This document shows positions 35,273 to 42,532 of a stretch of DNA of 64,000 nucleotides, in pieces. Under the pieces are notes generated by a model. That model saw nothing but the letters and a program-made list of their open reading frames with translations, had not been told where the DNA came from and did no database searches. Positions within the stretch are counted from its first letter, which is position 1; every line of letters starts with the position of its first letter. The DNA comes from Streptomyces sp. NBC_01217 (lineage in GTDB: Bacteria > Actinomycetota > Actinomycetes > Streptomycetales > Streptomycetaceae), in NCBI RefSeq assembly GCF_035994185.1, contig NZ_CP108538.1, positions 7,505,501-7,569,500 on the forward strand, written 5' to 3'. The position numbers were made by a program, and so were the translations under genes.

Positions 35273-35286
35273 ATGTGACATATTAC
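35273..35286 (+). promoter_or_regulatory. TGTGACAT motif in promoter of the hydroxyproline cluster
   Basis: TGTGACAT at 35274-35281, running directly into the -10-like TATTAC (35281-35286), just before the first gene of the cluster. A repressor bound here would cover the promoter. See the related copies at 38364, 41357 and 42381-42434. Assigned to the cluster's GntR regulator by inference. Confidence 0.55.
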
Positions 35287-35296
35287 TGCCGTGCTC

Positions 35297-36457
35297 ATGA
35301 GACAGCCCCTGGATGTCGTCGTCGTCGGGGCCGGAGTGGTAGGTGCGGCCTGCGCCTACTACGCCTCCCGGTCCGGACTGTCCGTGGCCGTCGTCGACCG
35401 CGGACCGGTCGCCGGGGGCACCACAGGAGCCGGGGAGGGCAACCTCCTGGTCTCCGACAAAGTACCGGGACCCGAACTGGAACTGGCCCTTCTCTCCGCC
35501 TCCTTGTGGCGCCGGCTGTCGGAGGAACTTGCCTCCGACATCGAGTACGAGCAGAAGGGCGGCCTGGTCGTGGCGGCGTCCGGGGACTCGCTGACCGCCC
35601 TGGACGCGACCGCCGCCGGCCAGCGGGGAGCCGGAGTCGAGGCGTACCACGTCACATCCGACCGGCTCCGCGATGTCGAGCCCCACCTCGCACCGGGCCT
35701 CGCCGGAGGGTGCCACTACCCGCAGGATGCCCAGGTCCAACCGGCCCTGGCAGCAGCCGAGTTGTTACGGGCAGCCGGTCGGGCCGGGGCTCGCCTGCGC
35801 CTGGGGGAGGAGGTCGTCGGGATCCTCAGGGACCGGGAGGGCGCGGTACGCGGGGTGCGCACCGCACGGGACGAACTGCGCGCCCCGGTGGTCGTCAACG
35901 CGGCGGGCACCTGGGGCGGCGAACTGGCCGCGCTGGCCGGGGTGGGCCTGCCGGTCCTGCCGCGCCGGGGATTCGTGCTCGTCACCGAGCCGCTGCCGCG
36001 GCTGATCCGGCACAAGGTCTACGCGGCGGAGTACGTGGCCGATGTGTCGAGCGGGTCCGCGGCGCTCCAGACCTCCCCGGTGGTGGAGGGAACCCCCGCG
36101 GGGCCGGTGCTGATCGGGGCCAGCCGCGAGCGGGTCGGCTTCGACCGGACGCTGTCGGTCCCGGTGATCGCCCGGCTCGCCGCCCAGGCCGCCGCACTCT
36201 TTCCCGTACTGGCGGATGTGCGGGTACTGCGCGCCTACCACGGGTTTCGCCCCTACCTGCCGGATCATCTGCCCGCGATCGGCCCGGACCCCCGGGTGCC
36301 CGGTCTCTTCCACGCCTGCGGGCACGAAGGAGCCGGAATCGGGCTGGCCCCCGCGACCGGCCTGCTGATCGCCGAAGCGCTGGCCGGGCAACAGCCCGTA
36401 CTCGATCTCGGACCGTTCGCCCCGGACCGGTTCGACACCACATGCCATGCCCCATGA
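35297..36457 (+). CDS. D-hydroxyproline dehydrogenase, FAD (DAO-type) subunit
   Basis: Oxidises cis-4-hydroxy-D-proline to 1-pyrroline-4-hydroxy-2-carboxylate as part of a multi-subunit enzyme (386 aa). The N-terminal dinucleotide fold VVVVGAGVVGAACAYYAS, the FAD motif VDRGPVAGGTTGAGEGN, and the C-terminal GLFHACGHEGAGIGLAPATG place it in the DAO family, close to the beta subunit of HcnC/LhpB-type dehydrogenases. Its stop overlaps the next start (ATGA). No ribosome-binding site precedes ATG 35297 or the in-frame GTG 35291, and a -10-like TATTAC ends 4-10 nt before them, so the transcript may be leaderless. Substrate is inferred from the epimerase and deaminase downstream. Confidence 0.85.
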   Translation: MRQPLDVVVVGAGVVGAACAYYASRSGLSVAVVDRGPVAGGTTGAGEGNLLVSDKVPGPELELALLSASLWRRLSEELASDIEYEQKGGLVVAASGDSLTALDATAAGQRGAGVEAYHVTSDRLRDVEPHLAPGLAGGCHYPQDAQVQPALAAAELLRAAGRAGARLRLGEEVVGILRDREGAVRGVRTARDELRAPVVVNAAGTWGGELAALAGVGLPVLPRRGFVLVTEPLPRLIRHKVYAAEYVADVSSGSAALQTSPVVEGTPAGPVLIGASRERVGFDRTLSVPVIARLAAQAAALFPVLADVRVLRAYHGFRPYLPDHLPAIGPDPRVPGLFHACGHEGAGIGLAPATGLLIAEALAGQQPVLDLGPFAPDRFDTTCHAP

Positions 36458-36819
36458 CGGCGGAGGGGCCCCGTGCCCCGGGAGAGGACCCTGTGAGACG
36501 CAGCCGTGCACGCACCCCCGCCGAACTCGTCGGGGCACAGCCCGGACCGGAATTCCGGCTGACCTTCGACGGACGTGCGATCCGTGGACTGCCGGGCCAG
36601 AGCATCGCCGCCGCACTCTGGTCGGCGGGCATCCTGACCTGGCGCACCACCCGGGTCCACGGCAGGCCGCGGGGAGCCTTCTGCGGCATCGGTGCCTGTT
36701 ATGACTGCCTGGCCACCGTCAACGGCCGGCCCAACCAGCGCGCGTGCCTGCTGCCCGCCCGGCCCGGCGACGCCATCACCACACAGGAGGGCGACGGGCA
36801 TGCCGTGCTCGACGGATGA
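36454..36819 (+). CDS. D-hydroxyproline dehydrogenase, small [2Fe-2S] subunit
   Basis: A 121-residue ferredoxin-like subunit of the HcnA type. The plant-type [2Fe-2S] motif CGIGACYDCLATVNG with a fourth Cys in QRAC is at about residues 78-100; DGRAIRGLPGQSIAAALWSAG before it is the conserved ubiquitin-like beginning. It overlaps the DAO subunit by 4 bp and the following flavoprotein gene by 20 bp. It presumably passes electrons between the two flavin subunits. The first 30 residues (Arg- and Pro-rich) have no counterpart that I recognise. Confidence 0.87.
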   Translation: MTAEGPRAPGEDPVRRSRARTPAELVGAQPGPEFRLTFDGRAIRGLPGQSIAAALWSAGILTWRTTRVHGRPRGAFCGIGACYDCLATVNGRPNQRACLLPARPGDAITTQEGDGHAVLDG

Positions 36820-38326
36820 CCACCGGTCAGGGGATGGGGACCGCGCCGAGCTCGCCGTGGTGGGCGCGGGGCCGGCCGGCCTGGCCGCGGCCGTCACAGC
36901 GGCGGACCACGGGCTCGCCGTGGTTCTGCTGGACGCGTCCGTCACGCCCGGTGGGCAGTACTACCGCAGCCCGGCCGACGGGCTCGGCGCCACCCGGCCC
37001 GCCGCCCTCCACCACGCCTGGCCGGTCTTCGCCGCACTCTCCGCACGACTTGCCGCGCACCGCGCGTCCGGCGCGATCCGCCATCTCCCCGGTCACCAGG
37101 TGTGGACGCTCGAACGAGCCGGTGACGGCGACTGGGTGCTGCACGCCGTGACCGGAACCGAGGAGGATCGCCACTCTGTCGTCCGGGCCCGCCGGCTGCT
37201 GCTGGCCACGGGCGCCCATGAACGCCAACTACCCTTCCCCGGCTGGACACTTCCCGGTGTCGTGGGCGCGGCCGGTGCCCAGGCGTTGCTCAAGTCCGGT
37301 CTGGTGCTGCCCGGTCGCCGGATCGTGGTCGCGGGGAGCGGACCGCTCCTGCAGGCCGTCGCCCTCTCGCTGACGCGTGCCGGGGCGAGCGTTCCTGTGC
37401 TGATCGAGGCGTCGGGCTATGGGGTGTACGCACGTGCACCCGGGGTGCTGGCCGCCAACCCCGGCAAGTTGGCGGAAGGAGTCCGGCACGGGGCGTCACT
37501 GACCCGTGCCGGAGTCCGGGTGCTGACCCACCGGGCGGTCACCGAAGTGCACGGCGATGACCGGGTGGAGGCGGTGACCGTCAGCCGGGTGGACCGACAG
37601 TGGCGTCCGCTGCCCGGGACCGGCCGCGAGATCGCCTGCGATGCGCTCGCCGTGGGACACGGGCTCGTTCCTCAGCTGGAACTCGCCCTGGCGGCGGGCT
37701 GCGATACGCGCGTGGGCGCCGACGGTACGCATGCGGTCACCCTCGACGAGCGGCTCAGGACCACCGTGCCAGGGGTCTGGGCGGCAGGGGAGACCGGCGG
37801 CATCGGTGGTGTGGAACTTGCCCTGTGTGAAGGGGAGTTGGCGGCGTTGTCCATCAGCTGTGAGGTACGGGACGAGGTGCGGCGGACAGCGGCGCGCAGA
37901 GCGGTCGCCCTGCGTCGTGCCCGGCGCCGCCTGCGGGCCTTCGCCTCGTTGATGGGCGCCGTGCACCGGCCGGGGGCGGGATGGCGCGAGTGGCTCACCG
38001 CCGACACGGAGGTCTGCCGTTGCGAAGAGGTCACCGCGGGCCGGATCCGTACCGCGTGCGAGGAACTCGGAGCCGGTGACACCAGGACCGTCAAACTGCT
38101 GACCCGGGCCGGAATGGGGTGGTGCCAGGGCCGGACCTGCGGATTCGCCGTCCGCGAACTGGCTGCCGCACACGGCACGGGACACGGCACCGGAGGCGGC
38201 TCCCGACGTCGTTGCGTTGAGGAGCAGGAGGGGCCCGGCCCCGACCGGCGACCGCTGGCCTGCCCCGTGACACTGTCCACGCTCGCCGGCCTGACCGACC
38301 CCGGGGAGACCACAGCCACACCCTGA
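36800..38326 (+). CDS. D-hydroxyproline dehydrogenase, NAD(P)/FAD-type alpha subunit
   Basis: A 508-residue flavoprotein like the HcnB/LhpF or sarcosine-oxidase alpha subunits. FAD-binding fold near the start (LAVVGAGPAGLAAAVTAADHG, TPGGQYY), second dinucleotide fold RRIVVAGSGPLLQAVAL at about 170, GVWAAGETGGIGGVELAL at about 330, and a C-terminal BFD-like [2Fe-2S] domain with cysteines in VCRCEEV and GMGWCQGRTCG. AGGAGGG precedes ATG 36800. About 40 extra, low-complexity residues follow the BFD domain. Works with the two preceding gene products, probably donating electrons to the respiratory chain. Confidence 0.87.
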   Translation: MPCSTDDHRSGDGDRAELAVVGAGPAGLAAAVTAADHGLAVVLLDASVTPGGQYYRSPADGLGATRPAALHHAWPVFAALSARLAAHRASGAIRHLPGHQVWTLERAGDGDWVLHAVTGTEEDRHSVVRARRLLLATGAHERQLPFPGWTLPGVVGAAGAQALLKSGLVLPGRRIVVAGSGPLLQAVALSLTRAGASVPVLIEASGYGVYARAPGVLAANPGKLAEGVRHGASLTRAGVRVLTHRAVTEVHGDDRVEAVTVSRVDRQWRPLPGTGREIACDALAVGHGLVPQLELALAAGCDTRVGADGTHAVTLDERLRTTVPGVWAAGETGGIGGVELALCEGELAALSISCEVRDEVRRTAARRAVALRRARRRLRAFASLMGAVHRPGAGWREWLTADTEVCRCEEVTAGRIRTACEELGAGDTRTVKLLTRAGMGWCQGRTCGFAVRELAAAHGTGHGTGGGSRRRCVEEQEGPGPDRRPLACPVTLSTLAGLTDPGETTATP

Positions 38327-38363
38327 CACCTCTCTCCTACGCCTCGGCACACCGCGCCGTGGC

Positions 38364-38371
38364 ATGTCACA
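38364..38371 (-). promoter_or_regulatory. TGTGACAT motif before the deaminase gene
   Basis: ATGTCACA on the plus strand (TGTGACAT on minus), in the 62-bp gap between the alpha-subunit and DapA-family genes, 18 bp before the start codon and just before the ribosome-binding site AAGGAG. The same octamer is found in two other gaps of the locus. Confidence 0.5.
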
Positions 38372-38388
38372 CCTCTCAAGGAGTCACG

Positions 38389-39297
38389 ATGCAGACGAAC
38401 GCCCACCCGCGCAGCCGCCCCTGGCACGGTGTCATGGTCGCCACACCACTGACCCTGCGCGACGACTGCACCATCGACTACGACGCGTACGCCGCGCACG
38501 TCCACCAGCTCATCGCGGCGGGCTGCGACGGTGTGGTGCCCAATGGATCGCTGGGGGAGTACCAGACCCTGACCGACAGCGAACGCGAGCAGGTGGTCCG
38601 GGTCGCCGTCGAGGCGGCGGGCGACGGCAGCCGCGTCATGCCGGGGGTCTCCGCCTACGGCAGCGCGGAGTCACGGCGCTGGGCGGAACAGGCCGCGGAG
38701 GCGGGCGCCGGTTGTGTTCTGCTCCTGCCGCCCAACGGCTACCGCTGCGAGGACGCGGCGGTCCGCGCCCACTACGCGGCCGTGGCCGAAGCAGGGGTTC
38801 CGGTCGTCGCGTACAACAACCCCTACGACACCAAGGTGGATCTGACCCCGGGCCTGCTCGCCACCCTCCACCAGGAGGGCAGCATCGTGGCGGTCAAGGA
38901 GTTCAGCGGCGACGTGCGAAGGGCGTACGAGATCGCCGAGCGAGCGCCGGGCCTCGACCTGCTCGTGGGCGCCGACGACGTCCTGCTGGAACTGGCACTC
39001 GCCGGGGCCGTCGGCTGGATCGCGGGCTGCCCGAACATGCTGCCGTCCTGCTGCGTCGAGCTGTACCGGGCCGCTGTGACGGGTGACATGGCAACTGCCC
39101 TGCCGCTGTACCGGGAGCTGCATCCCCTGCTCCGATGGGACTCGAAGCCGGAGTTCGTCCAGGCCATCAAGGCATCCATGGACGTGGTCGGACGCCACGG
39201 CGGCCGTACCCGCCCGCCACGCCTTCCCCTGCCCGCCGACGACGCGGCCGCCGTACGCGCCGCGACGGAGAAGGTACTGGCGGGGGGCCTCGCCTGA
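38389..39297 (+). CDS. 1-pyrroline-4-hydroxy-2-carboxylate deaminase (DapA family)
   Basis: Schiff-base enzyme that converts 1-pyrroline-4-hydroxy-2-carboxylate to 2-oxoglutarate semialdehyde and ammonia, the third step of hydroxyproline degradation. The 302-residue TIM barrel has the DapA-family Schiff-base lysine K170 (VAVKEFSGD), proton-relay Y142 (YNNPYDT) and the substrate-carboxylate loop GSLGEYQTLT (in place of the GTTGE of true dihydrodipicolinate synthase). AAGGAG precedes ATG 38389. The family is broad; the assignment rests on the neighbours (epimerase and D-Hyp dehydrogenase). The next enzyme, 2-oxoglutarate semialdehyde dehydrogenase, is not in the window. Confidence 0.85.
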   Translation: MQTNAHPRSRPWHGVMVATPLTLRDDCTIDYDAYAAHVHQLIAAGCDGVVPNGSLGEYQTLTDSEREQVVRVAVEAAGDGSRVMPGVSAYGSAESRRWAEQAAEAGAGCVLLLPPNGYRCEDAAVRAHYAAVAEAGVPVVAYNNPYDTKVDLTPGLLATLHQEGSIVAVKEFSGDVRRAYEIAERAPGLDLLVGADDVLLELALAGAVGWIAGCPNMLPSCCVELYRAAVTGDMATALPLYRELHPLLRWDSKPEFVQAIKASMDVVGRHGGRTRPPRLPLPADDAAAVRAATEKVLAGGLA

Positions 39298-39371
39298 ACG
39301 CCGGCCCGCCGACGCACACCCTTGCCCGTACCCGACCCGGCCGTGTCCTTCTTGCCGAACCAGGGAGAGCC

Positions 39372-40373
39372 TTGCAGACACGTCATATCTTCCATGCCGT
39401 CGACTCACACACCGAAGGCATGCCCACCCGCGTCATCACCGGTGGCATCGGCACCATCCCCGGTGCCACGATGGCCGAACGGCGCAGGTACTTCCAGGAG
39501 CACCGGGACGCCGTGCGCACCCTGCTCATGTACGAACCCCGCGGCCACGCCGCCATGAGCGGCGCCATCCTCCAGCCGCCCACCCGGCCCGACGCGGACT
39601 TCGGCGTCCTCTACATAGAGGTCTCGGGCTTTCTGCCGATGTGCGGGCACGGCACCATCGGCGTCGCGACCGTTCTGGTGGAGACCGGCATGGTCGAGGT
39701 GACCGAGCCCGTCACCACCGTACGGCTGGACACCCCGGCCGGACTCGTCAGCGTCGACGTCCGGGTACGCGACGGCGCGGCCGTCGCCGTCACCCTGACC
39801 AACGTCCCCGCGTTCAGCGTCGCACTCGACCGGACGGCGGACGTGCCCGGCTACGGAGCGGTGCGCTACGACCTCGCCTACGGCGGCAACTTCTACGCGA
39901 TGGTGCACCTCTCCGACCTCGGGCTGCCCTTCGACCGGGCACGCAAGGAGGACATCCTGTCGGCGGGACTCGCCCTGATGGACGCGGTCAATGCCGCCGA
40001 CCGGCCCGTCCACCCGGAGGATCCGGACATCCACGGACTCAAGCACGTGCAGTTCGTCGCACCCGGTTCCGATGCCCGCCACTCCCGGCACGCGATGGCG
40101 ATCCACCCCGGCTGGTTCGACCGGTCGCCCTGCGGAACCGGCACTTCGGCACGTATGGCCCAGCTGCACGCGCGCGGTGAACTTCCCCTGGACACCGACT
40201 TCGTGAACGAGTCCTTCATCGGCACCTCGTTCACCGGGCGCCTCGTCGATGAGACCACCGTGGCCGGGCGGCCCGCCGTCGTCCCCACCGTCACAGGACG
40301 GGCCTGGATCACCGGTACCGCACAATTCTTCCTGGACCCGTCCGACCCCTTCCCCGAAGGATTCCTGTTGTGA
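39372..40373 (+). CDS. 4-hydroxyproline 2-epimerase (proline racemase family)
   Basis: Converts trans-4-hydroxy-L-proline to cis-4-hydroxy-D-proline without cofactor. The 333-residue protein begins with the family signature IFHAVDSHTEGMPTRVITGG and has both catalytic cysteines: C91 in MCGHGTIG and C254 in SPCGTGTSARMA. Two cysteines identify a racemase/epimerase; the trans-3-hydroxyproline dehydratases of this family have Thr at the second site. TTG at 39372 is the likely start, with CAGGGAGAG just upstream; no ATG occurs before the conserved sequence. Overlaps the next gene by 4 bp (GTGA). Proline racemase is the alternative, but the catabolic neighbours favour hydroxyproline. Confidence 0.9.
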   Translation: MQTRHIFHAVDSHTEGMPTRVITGGIGTIPGATMAERRRYFQEHRDAVRTLLMYEPRGHAAMSGAILQPPTRPDADFGVLYIEVSGFLPMCGHGTIGVATVLVETGMVEVTEPVTTVRLDTPAGLVSVDVRVRDGAAVAVTLTNVPAFSVALDRTADVPGYGAVRYDLAYGGNFYAMVHLSDLGLPFDRARKEDILSAGLALMDAVNAADRPVHPEDPDIHGLKHVQFVAPGSDARHSRHAMAIHPGWFDRSPCGTGTSARMAQLHARGELPLDTDFVNESFIGTSFTGRLVDETTVAGRPAVVPTVTGRAWITGTAQFFLDPSDPFPEGFLL

Positions 40374-41314
40374 ATCTGCCCCTGCTCGGCGCCGACGACA
40401 TCGAGGCCCTGGGACCGACCGGAGCCGCGGACGCCCTGGAGGCGGCGCTGAGCGGGGGACTCGATCCGGAGAGAACCCCCGCCCGGCACCATGTCACCGT
40501 GCCCGGCGGGGAACTGCTGATCATGCCCGCCACCACCCGGCAGGTGACCGGGGTGAAGATCGCCGGAGTCGCGCCGGGCAACCCGGCGCGCAACCTGCCC
40601 CGGATCACCGGGAGCTATCTGCTGCTCGACGGCCCCACTCTGCTGCCGCTCGCCCTGCTCGACGGGGCCGCGCTCACCGCGCTGCGCACACCGGCCGTGT
40701 CCGCACTCGCGATCCGGCACCTCACCGGGCCCGTCGTGCGGCATCTGGTGCTCTTCGGAACCGGCCCCCAGGCATACGGACACCTTGCCGCGGTGCTCGC
40801 CGAACGGCCCGTCGAACGCGTCACCGTGATCGGCCGTACCCCGCACCGGGTCGCCGCACTGGTCGAGCACGCCCGCCGGCTCGGCACGGACGCCCGTGCG
40901 GGTGGGGCGCGCGGGGCCGAGGAGGTCGCGACGGCCGATCTGGTGCTCTGCTGCACCACGTCCGCAACCCCGCTGTTCGACGGCACCCTCGTACCGGACG
41001 GGGCGACGGTCGTGGCGGTCGGCTCGCACAGCCCGGATGCCCGGGAGGTCGACACCGCTCTAGTGGCGCGCTCCGCCGTGATCGTCGAATCGAGGTCGGC
41101 GGCCCTGTCGGAGGCGGGCGATCTGCTGATCCCGATGGCGGAAGGAGCGTTCACAGCCGAGTCCGTCGCCGCCAATCTTGCCGAGCTGGTGGCGGGCCGG
41201 AGCCTCGGTGGGAAAGCGGCCGACCCGGAGCGCCCACGGCTCTTCAAGAGCGTCGGAATGGGCTGGGAGGACCTCGCGGTCGCGGCCGCGGTGCACCGGA
41301 AGTCGGCGCCCTGA
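40370..41314 (+). CDS. Ornithine cyclodeaminase/mu-crystallin family protein
   Basis: A 314-residue NAD(P)H-binding enzyme. Motifs: PARHHVTVPGGELLIMPA, GVKIAGVAPGNP, the Rossmann fold HLVLFGTGPQAYGHLAAVLAE at about 125, and VVAVGSHSPDAREVD. Family members include ornithine cyclodeaminase and ketimine reductases that reduce 1-pyrroline-2-carboxylate to L-proline. In this operon a 1-pyrroline-2-carboxylate-like reductase (as in trans-3-hydroxyproline use) fits better than ornithine cyclodeaminase, but the partner dehydratase is absent, so the exact substrate is open. GTG start overlaps the epimerase stop, which makes co-translation certain. Confidence 0.83.
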   Translation: MNLPLLGADDIEALGPTGAADALEAALSGGLDPERTPARHHVTVPGGELLIMPATTRQVTGVKIAGVAPGNPARNLPRITGSYLLLDGPTLLPLALLDGAALTALRTPAVSALAIRHLTGPVVRHLVLFGTGPQAYGHLAAVLAERPVERVTVIGRTPHRVAALVEHARRLGTDARAGGARGAEEVATADLVLCCTTSATPLFDGTLVPDGATVVAVGSHSPDAREVDTALVARSAVIVESRSAALSEAGDLLIPMAEGAFTAESVAANLAELVAGRSLGGKAADPERPRLFKSVGMGWEDLAVAAAVHRKSAP

Positions 41315-41355
41315 CCTGGTTGTCCACAGGCGGGGAACGACGGGCCCGGGTGGAA

Positions 41356-41370
41356 ATTTGACATTGTATT
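41356..41370 (+). promoter_or_regulatory. TTTGACAT variant motif before the GntR gene
   Basis: ATTTGACATTGTATT, 33 bp before the GntR start codon and its GGAGGAG ribosome-binding site. It shares TTGACAT/TTGTAT with the site at 42381-42399 (TGTGACAT ... CATTGTAC). Suggests autoregulation. Confidence 0.45.
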
Positions 41371-41402
41371 CTGAGGGCCCGTACGGCGCTGGAGGAGCAG
41401 AT

Positions 41403-42131
41403 ATGGCCCGCCTGACGACGCTCAACACCCTCTCGGCGCAGGAGCACTTGCGCGACCGAGTGGCGAACGCCCTCAGAGCGGCCCTGATCGCAGGGGATCT
41501 CCGTCCGGGCACGATCTACTCCGCTCCCGCGCTCGCCGCCGAATTCGGGGTGTCCGCCACCCCGGTCCGCGAGGCCATGCTCGACCTGGCGCGCGAGGGC
41601 CTGGTCGAAGCGGTCCGCAACAAGGGCTTTCGGATAACCGAGTTGACCGAGCAGGATCTCGACGACTTCACCGAACTCCGGGCCATGATCGAGGTCCCCA
41701 CCGTCGGGCGCATCGCCCGGATGGGCAAGGCCAAGGAGCTGAAGGCGCTGCGGCCGCTCGCCCTGGAGATCGTCGCCGCCGCTGCCGAGCACGACATCAT
41801 CGGCTACCTGGAGGCCGACCGCCGCTTCCATCTCGAACTGCTCGCCCTGGCCGGCAACCGTCGGCTGGTGGAGGAGGTCGGCAATCTGCGCAAGCGGTCG
41901 CGCCTCTTCGGGCTGAACCGGCTTGCCGCGACGGGAATGTTGACCGCATCGGCCGAGGAGCACGTCGAACTGCTCGATGTCATGATCGCCGGTGACGCAC
42001 AGCGCGCCGAGCGACGCATGCTGACCCATATGTCACATGTCAGGAACCTCTGGGCCGAGGAGCAGGCGCGCGACACGGGCACGGGAGACAGGCGGATCAA
42101 AAGGGTGCCGCTGCCGGTCGCCGAAGCCTGA
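41403..42131 (+). CDS. GntR family regulator (FadR subfamily, FCD domain)
   Basis: Probable regulator of the hydroxyproline cluster (242 aa). The winged helix is at residues 15-80 (HLRDRVANALRAALIAGDL, APALAAEFGVSATPVREAML, GLVEAVRNKGFRIT), and the all-helical FCD ligand-binding domain follows (ELRAMIEVPTVGRIARMG; D-x4-H-type metal motif DRRFHLELLALAGN; EEHVELLDVMIAGD). FCD regulators usually bind small organic acids through a metal. GGAGGAG precedes the ATG. It is the last gene of the catabolic block and lies just before the collagenase. A paralogue with the same YSAP-x-L...FGVSATPVREAM pattern is at 48870. Confidence 0.9.
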   Translation: MARLTTLNTLSAQEHLRDRVANALRAALIAGDLRPGTIYSAPALAAEFGVSATPVREAMLDLAREGLVEAVRNKGFRITELTEQDLDDFTELRAMIEVPTVGRIARMGKAKELKALRPLALEIVAAAAEHDIIGYLEADRRFHLELLALAGNRRLVEEVGNLRKRSRLFGLNRLAATGMLTASAEEHVELLDVMIAGDAQRAERRMLTHMSHVRNLWAEEQARDTGTGDRRIKRVPLPVAEA

Positions 42132-42159
42132 ACCGACTGCCTCGTCCGGGAGTTCCAGG

Positions 42160-42177
42160 GAGCGCGAAGCAGCGCTC
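42160..42177 (+). terminator. Weak stem-loop after the GntR gene
   Basis: GAGCGC and GCGCTC with a 6-nt loop, about 30 bp after the stop codon. The rest of 42178-42378 holds no gene that I can support. Confidence 0.35.
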
Positions 42178-42380
42178 GCCACGCGTGCCGTCGCGCCCGC
42201 GGAAGACTTCCACCACATCCTCGAACCCCGTCACCGTCGCATCGACGGACGGGGCCACGCCGCCGAGCGCCCGTACCGGTGGCGGCGACCGGGTGCGAGC
42301 GCGGGCTTCGGCTGAAATCCGTTGCTGGCTGGGGGAGTTGACGCGGAGGCGAATGCGTACGAGAGGGCTTCCGAAGGACA

Positions 42381-42434
42381 TGTGACATGTGCCATTGTAC
42401 AGCGCACAGAGGGAATGGGTCGTGTCCATGTCAC
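42381..42434. promoter_or_regulatory. Paired TGTGACAT sites upstream of the collagenase gene
   Basis: TGTGACAT at 42381-42388 and its inverted copy ATGTCACA at 42428-42435 lie in opposite orientation about 40 bp apart, with CATTGTAC (42393-42400) between them. They are 100-150 bp before the collagenase start codon. A regulator bound at both sites could loop or block the promoter. The same octamer precedes the Hyp-catabolic genes. Confidence 0.55.
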
Positions 42435-42532
42435 AACGTGAGCCGAAGTCGGACCCGGCCCGACCCGGCCCCCGCGCATTCCCCCACAGCCGCGCGCGGT
42501 CGCGCGGTCACCACTCCGCTGGGAGGCGGCAC

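Noticed and set aside
41358..41363. TTGACA as a -35 box of the GntR gene
   Set aside because: No acceptable -10 sequence is found 16-19 bp downstream; the TTGTATTCT next to it looks more like a -10 or part of an operator.
42030..42037. Further TGTGACAT copy inside the GntR coding sequence
   Set aside because: It lies in codons for the HMSHVRN segment, not in a promoter; not counted as an operator, though binding there is not excluded.
42097..42429. Minus-strand frame between the GntR and collagenase genes
   Set aside because: Arg/Ser/Pro-rich translation without motif, and it would cross the proposed operator sites; I treat the gap as non-coding.
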